This document shows, in pieces, positions 21,060-27,509 of a stretch of DNA of 28,362 nt (positions are counted from its first letter, which is position 1; the number at the start of each line of letters is the position of its first letter). Origin of the DNA: JAWLGW01 sp964569055 (GTDB lineage Bacteria > Planctomycetota > J058); the NCBI GenBank assembly GCA_964569055.1, contig CAZMSZ010000051.1, positions 1 through 28,362 of the forward strand, in the 5' to 3' direction. Both the position numbers and the translations under genes were made by a program. A model generated the notes under the pieces. The model saw only the letters and a program-made list of their open reading frames with translations, searched no databases and was not told the origin of the DNA.

Positions 21060-21355
21060 TGGGGGCTGTGGACCTGATCGGAGCGATCGGCCGGCTCGGC
21101 GGCGTGTCGTTGGCCGACGACGTGCCGGGGAGCGGGCGCGTGCTGCTGGACGCCCAGGGGATCGTGGCGGCGCTGGCCTACGCCGGGATCGGCGTGGCGG
21201 TGTTCGCCGTGGCGTTCTGGGTGATGGCCAAGGTGATCCCGTTCTCGGTGCGCAAGGAGATCGAGGAGGACCAGAACACCGCGCTCGGGGTGATCATGGG
21301 CTCGGTGGTGATCGGGCTCGCGATCATCATCGGCGCCGCGATCCACGGTGGCTGA
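21059..21355 (+). CDS. DUF350 family small membrane protein
   Basis: The 98-aa product has two membrane segments (IVAALAYAGIGVAVFAVAFW and LGVIMGSVVIGLAIIIGAA) joined by a charged loop with EIEEDQNTALG, the DUF350 signature (E...N.A.a...G...lG..i). It represents one half of larger DUF350 proteins such as E. coli YjfL, so it probably forms dimers. The start is the ATG in TGATG shared with the previous stop; GGAGGGGG just upstream is a strong ribosome site. Its stop lies inside the next gene (8-nt overlap). DUF350 proteins have no proven function; their genomic partners suggest an envelope stress role. Confidence 0.85.
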   Translation: MGAVDLIGAIGRLGGVSLADDVPGSGRVLLDAQGIVAALAYAGIGVAVFAVAFWVMAKVIPFSVRKEIEEDQNTALGVIMGSVVIGLAIIIGAAIHGG

Positions 21356-22961
21356 GGCCCCACCCGCGGAGCACGCTTCCCCGGGCCCGCCCGCGGAGTC
21401 GCCCGGCGGCCCCGCGCCCGGCGACCCGACCGGCACCGTGGCGCTGTTCGCCAGCGTGCTGGTGATCGCGACCTGCGGCCTGGTCTACGAGCTGGTCGCC
21501 GGCGCCATGGCGAGCTACCTGCTCGGGGACTCGGTCAAGCAGTTCTCGCTGGTGATCGGGCTCTACCTCTCGGCCATGGGGCTGGGCTCGTACCTGTCCC
21601 GCTTCCTGCGCGGCGACCTCCTGCTCGCCTTCCTGCGGGTGGAGCTGGCGGTGGGGGTGATCGGCGGGGTGTCCGCCAGCTCGCTCCTGGCCTCCTACGC
21701 CTGGCTCGGCACGGTGTGGCCGCTCCTGTTCGCCGAGGTCGTCGCGATCGGGACGCTGGTCGGCCTCGAGATCCCGCTGCTGATGCGGGTCCTCAAGGAC
21801 GAGGTCAGCTTCGCCGACCTCGTGGCGCGCGTGCTGGCGTTCGACTACCTGGGCGCGCTGGCGGCGAGCCTGTTGTTCCCGCTGCTGCTCGTCCCCCTGC
21901 TCGGGCTGCCGCAGACCGCGTTCGTGTTCGGGCTGCTCAACGTGGCGGTGGCGGCGGCGCTCACGCTGTTGTTCCGCGCGCGGCTGGGCTCGGCGGCCCG
22001 CCCGGCGCTCGTCTCCTGCCTGATCAGCGGCCTCGCGCTCGGCGCCGGCCTCGTCCTGGCCGACCGCTGGGCGCGCGCCGCCGAGCTGCACATCTACGAC
22101 GCCCCGGTCCTGTTCAAGGTCAAGACGCGCTACCAGAAGATCGCGGTCACGCGCTGGCGCGCGGACGTGCGGCTGCTCCTCGACGGGCACCTCCAGTTCA
22201 GCTCGCTCGACGAGCGGCGCTACCACGAGGCGCTGGTGCACCCCGCCGTGGCCGCGCTGCGCACGCCCAAGCTCGGCCGCGCGCTGGTGCTCGGCGGGGG
22301 CGACGGCCTGGCCGTGCGCGAGCTGCTGCGCTACCCCGAGCTCGAGCACGTGACCCTGGTCGACCTCGACCCGGCCATGACCGGCCTGTTCTCGCGCGAG
22401 CCGCTGCTGGTCGCGCTCAACGAGGGCAGCCTGACCGACCCGCGGGTCACGGTGGTCAACGCCGACGCCATGAGCTGGCTGGAGGAGCGCGAGGAGCTGT
22501 TCGACCTCGTGATCGTCGACCTCCCCGACCCGCGCAGCTACGAGCTCGCCAAGCTCTACACCTGGGGCTTCTACCGGCTGGTGCGCCGCCACCTCCGCGC
22601 GGGCGGCGCGGTGGCCGTGCAGGCCACCTCCCCGGCCGGCCCGCCCGACGCCCGCCCGCGCCGCGGCTCGCGCGCGTTCTGGTGCATCGTGGCCACCCTG
22701 GCCGACGCCGAGCTCGACGTGCACCCCTACCACGCCACCGTCCCCTCGTTCGGCGAGTGGGGGTTCGTGCTCGCGTTCCCCGAGCCGCGCCGGCCCCCGC
22801 GGCGCCTGGCCGAGGGCCTCGAGGGGCTGACCTACCTCAACGACGAGCTCGTCCCGGCCCTGTTCGCGTTCCCCGAGGACATGAAGGCGCCCGCCGGGGT
22901 CGCGGTGAACACGCTCGAGGACCAGGTCCTGGTCCGCTACTACGACGGGGATGGGGAGTAG
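21348..22961 (+). CDS. Membrane-embedded polyamine aminopropyltransferase (spermidine synthase-like)
   Basis: The 537-aa protein has about seven TM helices in residues 28-235 (for example VALFASVLVIATCGLVYELV, LVIGLYLSAMGLGSYL, LVARVLAFDYLGALAASLLF) and a spermidine-synthase-type domain at about 258-480. The latter has YQKIAVTR, LLLDGHLQFSSLDERRYHEA, the nucleotide-binding glycine loop LGGGDGLAVRELL (G316), VTLVDLDPAM, NADAMSWL, FDLVIVDLPDPRSYELAKLY and WGFYRLVRRHLRAGG. Soluble enzymes transfer an aminopropyl group from decarboxylated SAM to putrescine; here the fused membrane domain suggests a membrane-located or lipid-linked substrate, which is inference. The GTG start at 21348 overlaps the DUF350 gene. 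It is the last gene of the five-gene operon. Confidence 0.92.
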   Translation: MAEAPPAEHASPGPPAESPGGPAPGDPTGTVALFASVLVIATCGLVYELVAGAMASYLLGDSVKQFSLVIGLYLSAMGLGSYLSRFLRGDLLLAFLRVELAVGVIGGVSASSLLASYAWLGTVWPLLFAEVVAIGTLVGLEIPLLMRVLKDEVSFADLVARVLAFDYLGALAASLLFPLLLVPLLGLPQTAFVFGLLNVAVAAALTLLFRARLGSAARPALVSCLISGLALGAGLVLADRWARAAELHIYDAPVLFKVKTRYQKIAVTRWRADVRLLLDGHLQFSSLDERRYHEALVHPAVAALRTPKLGRALVLGGGDGLAVRELLRYPELEHVTLVDLDPAMTGLFSREPLLVALNEGSLTDPRVTVVNADAMSWLEEREELFDLVIVDLPDPRSYELAKLYTWGFYRLVRRHLRAGGAVAVQATSPAGPPDARPRRGSRAFWCIVATLADAELDVHPYHATVPSFGEWGFVLAFPEPRRPPRRLAEGLEGLTYLNDELVPALFAFPEDMKAPAGVAVNTLEDQVLVRYYDGDGE

Positions 22962-22967
22962 CACCCT

Positions 22968-22981
22968 CGCCGCTGGCGGCG
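22968..22981 (+). terminator. Weak hairpin after the aminopropyltransferase gene
   Basis: CGCCG (22968-22972), loop CTGG and CGGCG (22977-22981) form a small stem 6 nt after the stop. There is no T tract. It is plausible as an end-of-operon structure but weak. Confidence 0.25.
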
Positions 22982-22995
22982 GGCCCGCGCCGCGA

Positions 22996-23001
22996 TAGCA
23001 T
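22996..23001 (+). promoter_or_regulatory. Start-proximal -10 element before a small exported protein
   Basis: TAGCAT at 22996-23001 ends 8 nt before the ATG at 23010, the same spacing as at 18548. No Shine-Dalgarno intervenes; the bases between are GGGCGCCC. Confidence 0.3.
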
Positions 23002-23009
23002 GGGCGCCC

Positions 23010-23423
23010 ATGGCGAGGCACCGGGCCAGTAGGCGAGCCGAGCGGGAGGCGGGGCGGCGTTCGCTGCCCGCCCTGCTCGCGCTCTTCGCGGTCCTGTTCG
23101 GCGGGCTGACGCCCGGCTTCTCGCTCGCGGCCAGCCGCAGCTCGCTCGCGCTCCTGACGGACGTGGCGGCGCTCGGCTCGCGCGGGGCGCCGCCGGCCTG
23201 GTCGGCGGCGACGCCGACCGAGACGCCGATCCGGCCGGTCGAGCAGTGCGGCGACCTCGACGATGTCCCGCGCACCACGGCTGCGGGCGTCGCCATCGGC
23301 TGGGCTCAGCCCGACCGCCCGCGGCGCGTGGCGTGGAGCGATCGAGCCAGCGCGTCTCCACCGCCGAACGCGCTCGCCCGCGCGTTGCCCGAGGCCCGCG
23401 CACCGCCGGTCGAACGTGCCTGA
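23010..23423 (+). CDS. Small exported protein of unknown function
   Basis: This 137-aa protein has a basic N-terminus (RHRASRRAEREAGRR) and a hydrophobic segment (LPALLALFAVLFGGLTPGFSLAAS) fitting a signal peptide with cleavage near SLAAS. The remainder is Ala, Pro and Arg rich without a recognisable domain and has a single Cys. The ATG is supported by the start-proximal -10 hexamer. It lies between the aminopropyltransferase operon and the ion transporter pair and could belong to neither. The second half has weaker coding character, so the gene is less certain than its neighbours. Confidence 0.5.
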   Translation: MARHRASRRAEREAGRRSLPALLALFAVLFGGLTPGFSLAASRSSLALLTDVAALGSRGAPPAWSAATPTETPIRPVEQCGDLDDVPRTTAAGVAIGWAQPDRPRRVAWSDRASASPPPNALARALPEARAPPVERA

Positions 23424-23603
23424 TCGGGAGCGTCGCGGCTCGCCGCTTGGCCGGACCGGTGCGCCGCCCCCACCCGAGCCCCATCGTCCGCCCGTGCCGC
23501 AGGCGCGCTCCGCGCTGCGGCCTCGCGCGCGTCCAGGCGCGCGCGCCGGGCGGACCGGCCCCGTCCGGCTCCACCGACGACCAGCCCACCGAGGAGCACT
23601 CGC
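23424..23603. other. Noncoding gap with GC palindromes
   Basis: I see no gene I would support in these 180 nt. A 10-bp stem with one bulge lies at 23497-23520 (CCGCAGGCGCG / CGCGCTGCGG), and alternating GC tracts occur near 23525-23550. GAGGAG just before 23604 serves as the ribosome site of the next gene. No clear promoter was found. Confidence 0.4.
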
Positions 23604-24197
23604 GTGTCCCCTTCCCAGCACCCTCGCCGGCCCAGCAAGAGCCGTTCGTCTTCCTCTCCCCAGGATCGATCCCAGCCCGCCCGACCACCCGGTGAGGGTG
23701 AGCGCGCCCAGCGCCGGGCGCGCTCGGAGCCGAGCGACGATGCGGACCGACGGCGGTCTGCCAAGAAGCGCTCGAGCGGCTCGGGCGAGCGGCGGCGGGG
23801 AGACTCGGGCGAGCGGCGGCGGGGAGACTCGGGCGAGCGGCGGCGGGGCGACTCGGGTGAGCGGCGGCGCGCGAGCTCGGGGGAGCAGCGCGGTCGGGAC
23901 TCGGGCGAGCGCGCGAGCGGTCGCCGCGGCGTGCGGCGCGGCCGCCACGGCCAGGCTGGCCCCAGCGGCTTTCCCATGGAGGCGCTGATCGTGGGGGTGC
24001 TGCTGCTAGGCTTCGTCGGGGTGTTGGTGGTGGTCGCCAACCTCGACCCGACGCGCAACGTGCCGCCGGCCGAGGAGACGGCTGCGCCGCAGCCGGCGGC
24101 CGCGCCCACTCCGCCTCCGAGCGCGGGCGCCTCGGAGGAGGCGCCCCCTGTTGACCCCGAACAGCCGGCGCCCGAGCCGGCGGAGGAAGACCGATGA
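23604..24197 (+). CDS. Single-pass membrane protein with Arg/Ser-repeat cytosolic domain
   Basis: The 197-aa protein has a long basic N-terminus (about 1-120) rich in Arg and Ser, with SGERRRGD repeated in tandem, then one TM helix (about 125-147, ALIVGVLLLGFVGVLVVVAN), then a Pro/Ala/Glu-rich acidic tail of about 50 residues. By the positive-inside rule the basic repeats are cytosolic, where they could bind nucleic acid, ribosomes or acidic proteins. The GTG start has GAGGAG about 9 nt upstream. Its stop overlaps the transporter start (ATGA), so the two are translationally coupled and may form a complex. I recognise no family. Confidence 0.75.
   Translation: MSPSQHPRRPSKSRSSSSPQDRSQPARPPGEGERAQRRARSEPSDDADRRRSAKKRSSGSGERRRGDSGERRRGDSGERRRGDSGERRRASSGEQRGRDSGERASGRRGVRRGRHGQAGPSGFPMEALIVGVLLLGFVGVLVVVANLDPTRNVPPAEETAAPQPAAAPTPPPSAGASEEAPPVDPEQPAPEPAEEDR
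23781..23876 (+). repeat. Four tandem 24-nt repeats encoding SGERRRGD units
   Basis: The unit tcgggcgagcggcggcgggg plus agac occurs at 23781 and 23805 without mismatch, at 23829 with one change, and at 23853 in a decayed form. Each encodes the octapeptide SGERRRGD or a variant. Two identical copies in a row indicate recent expansion. Confidence 0.9.
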
Positions 24198-25477
24198 AGC
24201 GCCGCGTAATCGCGTTCGGTGTCGTGGCGGCCCTGCTCGCGGGGTTGCTCCCGACCGTGTTCGGGGTGCGGTTCGAGTTCGTGCTGTTCGCGCTGACGCT
24301 CATCGGCGTGGCGCTGTTCCACGACCGGACCCTCGAGGTGGCGCTGGTCGGGGTGACCGTGATCGTGGGCTACCGCCTGATCGCGACCCCGATCGACCTG
24401 CCGGCCCACCTGCTGCACGAGGCGCCGCTCCTGCTGAACCTGCTCGGCCTGCTGCTCGGGTTCGCGCTCCTGGCCAAGCACTTCGAGGAGAGCAAGGTGC
24501 CGGATGCGCTCCCGGCGTGGCTGCCCGACGACTGGAAGGGCGGCTTCGTCCTGCTGGTGCTGGTGTTCGTGATCTCCTCGTTCCTCGACAACATCGCCGC
24601 CGCGATCGTGGGCGGCGCCATGGCCCGCGTCGTGTTCCGCGGGCGGGTCCACATCGGCTTCCTGGCCGCGATCGTGGCCGCGAGCAACGCCGGCGGCGCG
24701 GGGAGCGTCGTCGGCGACACCACGACGACCATGATGTGGATCGCGGGCAAGCCGGTGCTGGAGATCGCGCGAGCGGCCGTCGGCTCGGCGGCGGCGCTCC
24801 TGGTGTTCGGGACGGTCGCGGCCATGCAGCAGCATCGCCACGAGCCGATCACCCGCGACGCCCCGCCCGACCTCAAGGTCGACCGCATGCGCCTGGTGAT
24901 CGTCGTCCTGATCCTGATCGGCGCGATCGCCGCCAACGTGCTCCTCGAGCTGCCGGCGGTCGGCGTGTGGGTGGCCCTCCTGATCGGCGCCGCGCTGCGC
25001 CCGACCGCCTGGGGTGAGCTCAAGCCCGCCTTCAAGGGCAGCGTGTTCCTGCTGGCGCTGGTGCTCGCGGCCTCGCTGATGCCGGTCGAGACGCTCCCCG
25101 CGGCTTCGTGGCAGGTCGCGTTCGGTCTCGGCGCGATCTCGGCAGGGTTCGACAACATCCCGCTGACCGCGCTCGCGATCAAGCAGGGCGGCTACGACTG
25201 GGGCTGCCTGGCCTACGCCGTGGGCTTCGGCGGGTCGATGATGTGGTTCGGCTCGTCGGCTGGCGTCGCGATCGCGACCCAGTACCCCGAGGCGCGCGCG
25301 GTGGACTCCTGGCTCAAGCACGGCTGGCACGTGGCCGTGGGGTACGTGGTCGGGTTCGCGGTGCTGCTGGGGGTGGTCGGCTGGAACCCGAGCGAGAAGC
25401 CCGCCAGCGTCACCGCGCCCGAACCGCCGACCCCGAGCGCCGTCGCGCCGACCTCGTCCCAGGCCGCCCCGCGCTAG
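24194..25477 (+). CDS. NhaD-like ion transporter (Na+/H+ antiporter, IT superfamily)
   Basis: This 427-aa membrane protein has about 11 hydrophobic segments. Two motifs typical of NhaD and related ion-transporter (IT) superfamily members are present: SSFLDNIAAAIVGGAM in the first half and, after SNAGGAGSVVGDTTTTMMW, the matching FDNIPLTALAIKQGGYDWG in the second half, as expected from an inverted repeat fold. NhaD proteins exchange Na+ or Li+ for H+; citrate or arsenite transport by related families is the alternative. The C-terminal tail (about 30 residues, Pro/Ala rich) is disordered. Its ATG lies in the ATGA overlap with the Arg/Ser-repeat protein gene. It converges with the MFS gene, with only 26 nt between stops. 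Confidence 0.87.
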   Translation: MKRRVIAFGVVAALLAGLLPTVFGVRFEFVLFALTLIGVALFHDRTLEVALVGVTVIVGYRLIATPIDLPAHLLHEAPLLLNLLGLLLGFALLAKHFEESKVPDALPAWLPDDWKGGFVLLVLVFVISSFLDNIAAAIVGGAMARVVFRGRVHIGFLAAIVAASNAGGAGSVVGDTTTTMMWIAGKPVLEIARAAVGSAAALLVFGTVAAMQQHRHEPITRDAPPDLKVDRMRLVIVVLILIGAIAANVLLELPAVGVWVALLIGAALRPTAWGELKPAFKGSVFLLALVLAASLMPVETLPAASWQVAFGLGAISAGFDNIPLTALAIKQGGYDWGCLAYAVGFGGSMMWFGSSAGVAIATQYPEARAVDSWLKHGWHVAVGYVVGFAVLLGVVGWNPSEKPASVTAPEPPTPSAVAPTSSQAAPR

Positions 25478-25503
25478 GCTAGACGGGCGCCAGCTCGCCA
25501 GCT

Positions 25504-26688
25504 CTAACCCGCCGAGGACGGCGAGCGCCCGCCCCAGCGGTGCTCGATCGCGAGCCACCCGAGCAGGCCCGTGAGCGCGCCGCCCACGGCCACGGCGTAC
25601 ATCACCGCGTCGTTGCTCCCGTCGGCGACCGCGCCCAGCGCCGGCGGGAAGGCCAGCTCGGCGAGCTGCCACACCGCGGTGAAGGCGGCCACGGCGGAGC
25701 CGCGCCAGCGGGCGGGGCTGCGCGCCACGACCATGCTGACCACCACCGGGAAGCAGGCGCCGTGCGCGAGCCCGCCCAGGAGCCCCGCCGCCAGCAAGGC
25801 GCGCTGGCTCTCCGCGCCGGCGATCACCGTGAACGCGCCCACGTACAGCGCGAGCGCGGGGGCGACCAGGTTGGCCGGGCCGAACCGGTCGGGGAGGCGC
25901 GCGCCGATCAGGCGGACGCCGACCGCGCCGCAGGCGTAGGCGAGCCACACCGCGGCCGGGTCGGGCAGGCCGCGGTCCTTGGCGGTGACCGTGGCGAACG
26001 CCATGAACACGCCCACCATGCCGGCGAACAGCGTGGTCGCCAGCCACACCGGCCACAGCCGCCGCTCGCCGAGCGCGCGCAAGACCGCGGCCGCGCCCTT
26101 CGGCGCGCTCGCGTCCTCGACCGGGCGCGTCTCGGGCACGCGCAGCAGCGCCAGGACCGAGAGCGCGATCACGCCCCCCAGGGCCGCGAACAGCAGGCGC
26201 AGCTCGGGGGCGCCCACGCCCAGGTCGTTCACGAAGGCGTTGAGCGCCAGCGGGAGCAGCCCCGACATCCCGAACAGCGCGATCCCCTCGGTGCGCCGGT
26301 CGGGCGGGATCAGGTCGGTGGCCCAGGTGAAGTAGCCGGTGAACAGCGTCCCCGCGCCGACGCCGAACAGCAGCCGGTCGAGGTAGACCAGCGGGCCGAG
26401 ATCCCGCACGAAGAACAACAGCAGCATGGCCGCGACCAGGGCCGCCGTCCCGGCCAGCAGGGTCGGCCGGCGCCCCCAGGTGTCGAGCAGGAAGCCCACC
26501 AGCGGGCGCGAGAGCAGCCCGCCCACCGCGGCCAGCGCCATGATCCCGCCGATCTCCGCCCGGCTCGCCCCGAGGTGCTCGAGGTACAGCGGGAGCAGCA
26601 GCATGGAGGCGTAGCCCAGCGCCTGGAGGAAGTGGCCGCTGACGAGCAGCAGGAACCAGCGCGTGAGCAGGGGCGGGGGCGCGCTCAT
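25504..26688 (-). CDS. Major facilitator superfamily transporter
   Basis: This 394-aa protein has 12 predicted TM helices. The MFS signature between TM2 and TM3 is present (SRPLVGFLLDTWGRRPTLLAG, matching G-x3-D-x2-G-R-R), as is the long cytosolic loop in the middle (RVPETRPVEDASAPKG). The two halves are similar in layout. It is probably a drug or metabolite exporter; no substrate can be read from the sequence. The open frame extends far upstream, but the ATG at 26688 is where the first TM helix begins and is preceded by a -10-like TACGAT. It converges with the NhaD-like gene. Confidence 0.92.
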   Translation of the reverse strand: MSAPPPLLTRWFLLLVSGHFLQALGYASMLLLPLYLEHLGASRAEIGGIMALAAVGGLLSRPLVGFLLDTWGRRPTLLAGTAALVAAMLLLFFVRDLGPLVYLDRLLFGVGAGTLFTGYFTWATDLIPPDRRTEGIALFGMSGLLPLALNAFVNDLGVGAPELRLLFAALGGVIALSVLALLRVPETRPVEDASAPKGAAAVLRALGERRLWPVWLATTLFAGMVGVFMAFATVTAKDRGLPDPAAVWLAYACGAVGVRLIGARLPDRFGPANLVAPALALYVGAFTVIAGAESQRALLAAGLLGGLAHGACFPVVVSMVVARSPARWRGSAVAAFTAVWQLAELAFPPALGAVADGSNDAVMYAVAVGGALTGLLGWLAIEHRWGGRSPSSAG

Positions 26689-26700
26689 GTGAGGGCGCGG

Positions 26701-26706
26701 ATCGTA
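26701..26706 (-). promoter_or_regulatory. Start-proximal -10 element of the MFS gene
   Basis: TACGAT on the minus strand (26706 to 26701) ends 12 nt before the ATG at 26688, predicting a leader of about 5 nt without a Shine-Dalgarno. Confidence 0.25.
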
Positions 26707-26738
26707 GCCGGCGGCTGCGGAGCGGCCGTCGCCGAGCG

Positions 26739-26885
26739 TCAGTCCAGCGACACGACGAGGAGCACCGCCAGGGGGCCGTGGGGCAGCGCGAACACCGCGC
26801 CCGCCAGGACGAACGCCGCCGCGCTCAGGCCGGCCAGGCGCAGCGCGCGGCGAGTCATCAGCGGCGGCGCCTCGTGGCCCTCCAC
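26739..26885 (-). CDS. Small membrane protein (39-48 aa)
   Basis: This short reading frame downstream of the ferredoxin-like gene encodes 48 aa from the GTG at 26885 or 39 aa from the ATG at 26858. It has a basic start (MTRRALRLAG) and two hydrophobic stretches (LSAAAFVLAGAVFAL and PLAVLLVVSL) broken by PHG, a possible hairpin membrane protein. All codons from the GTG end in G or C, as in the neighbours, and the gap to the preceding gene is only 12 nt, so it is likely in its operon. The function is unknown. Confidence 0.5.
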   Translation of the reverse strand: MEGHEAPPLMTRRALRLAGLSAAAFVLAGAVFALPHGPLAVLLVVSLD

Positions 26886-26897
26886 GCGCGCCGAGCG

Positions 26898-27461
26898 CTA
26901 CCGCGGCCGCTCGCGGCGGTGGCGAGCGAGCAGCCGCTCGATGTCCGGTCGACACGAGCGGCAGCCGCTGCAGGCACGCGTCCAGGCGCGCACCTCCTCG
27001 ACGCTGCGCGCGCCGCGCTCGGTGATCGCGCGCTCGATCCGCCCGCGCCGCACGTGCAGGCAGTGGCAGATCAGCTCGCCCTCGCGCGCGAACGGCGGGG
27101 GCTCGCCCGCGAGGGCGGCCAGCGCCGCGGTGAACGCCTCGAAGGCCGGGATCAGCTGCGGGAGCAGCTCGGGCCCGAGCTCGTAGGCCGCGGCCACCCC
27201 CTCGAGCTCGAGGGCGCGCACCCGCGCGAGCGGCTGGCCGTGGACGAAGCTGGCCACCAGCGAGAGCGCCGCCACGCAGGAGCGGTCGCCGTGGCACTCG
27301 AAGCTCGCCTCGACCTGCTCGTCGATCCCGACCCGCAGGTAGAACCGCAGGCGCGAGTCGGGGCGCCGCCCCTCGACCTCACCCACGGCCGCCTCGAGCA
27401 GCGCGCCCTCGCGCTGCGGCTGACGGAAGTGCTGGAACACGACGGGCGGGAGGGGCGGCAC
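26898..27461 (-). CDS. NifU-like / BFD-type [2Fe-2S] fusion protein
   Basis: The 187-aa protein has two parts. Residues about 8-120 resemble the IscU/NifU scaffold (VFQHFRQPQREGALLEA, then LRFYLRVGIDEQVEASFECH and SLVASFVHGQPL). The usual cluster cysteines are mostly lost: the CGD site reads RPDSR, and the third Cys is missing. Residues about 130-180 are a BFD-like [2Fe-2S] domain: CHCLHVRRGRIERAI then ACSGCRSCRPDI, with CxC and CxxC ligands. NifU proteins have the same order of domains plus a third. A redox or iron-handling role is likely, but scaffold activity is doubtful. A -10-like TACCCT lies 9 nt before the GTG start. A small membrane protein gene follows. Confidence 0.82.
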   Translation of the reverse strand: MPPLPPVVFQHFRQPQREGALLEAAVGEVEGRRPDSRLRFYLRVGIDEQVEASFECHGDRSCVAALSLVASFVHGQPLARVRALELEGVAAAYELGPELLPQLIPAFEAFTAALAALAGEPPPFAREGELICHCLHVRRGRIERAITERGARSVEEVRAWTRACSGCRSCRPDIERLLARHRRERPR

Positions 27462-27470
27462 GCAGCGCTC

Positions 27471-27476
27471 AGGGTA
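27471..27476 (-). promoter_or_regulatory. Start-proximal -10 element of the NifU/BFD-like gene
   Basis: TACCCT on the minus strand (27476 to 27471), within GCTACCCT, ends 9 nt before the GTG at 27461. The same octamer precedes the membrane kinase gene at 15915. No ribosome site intervenes. Confidence 0.4.
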
Positions 27477-27509
27477 GCGCGTGGAGGCGCCCCGTGCCCG
27501 GTCGAGGGC

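Noticed and set aside
23263..23988. 241-aa plus-strand frame over the small exported and Arg/Ser-repeat genes
   Set aside because: It is Arg/Ala/Pro-rich throughout without structure, and it competes with two frames having signal or TM segments.
25478..25503. Terminator between the convergent transporter genes
   Set aside because: Only partial GCCAGCTC repeats and no stable uninterrupted stem or T tract were found in the 26-nt gap.
26689..27297. N-terminal extension of the MFS transporter frame to 27297
   Set aside because: The extension overlaps the NifU/BFD-like gene in another frame, is Arg/Ala/Pro-rich, and the first TM helix follows directly after the ATG at 26688.
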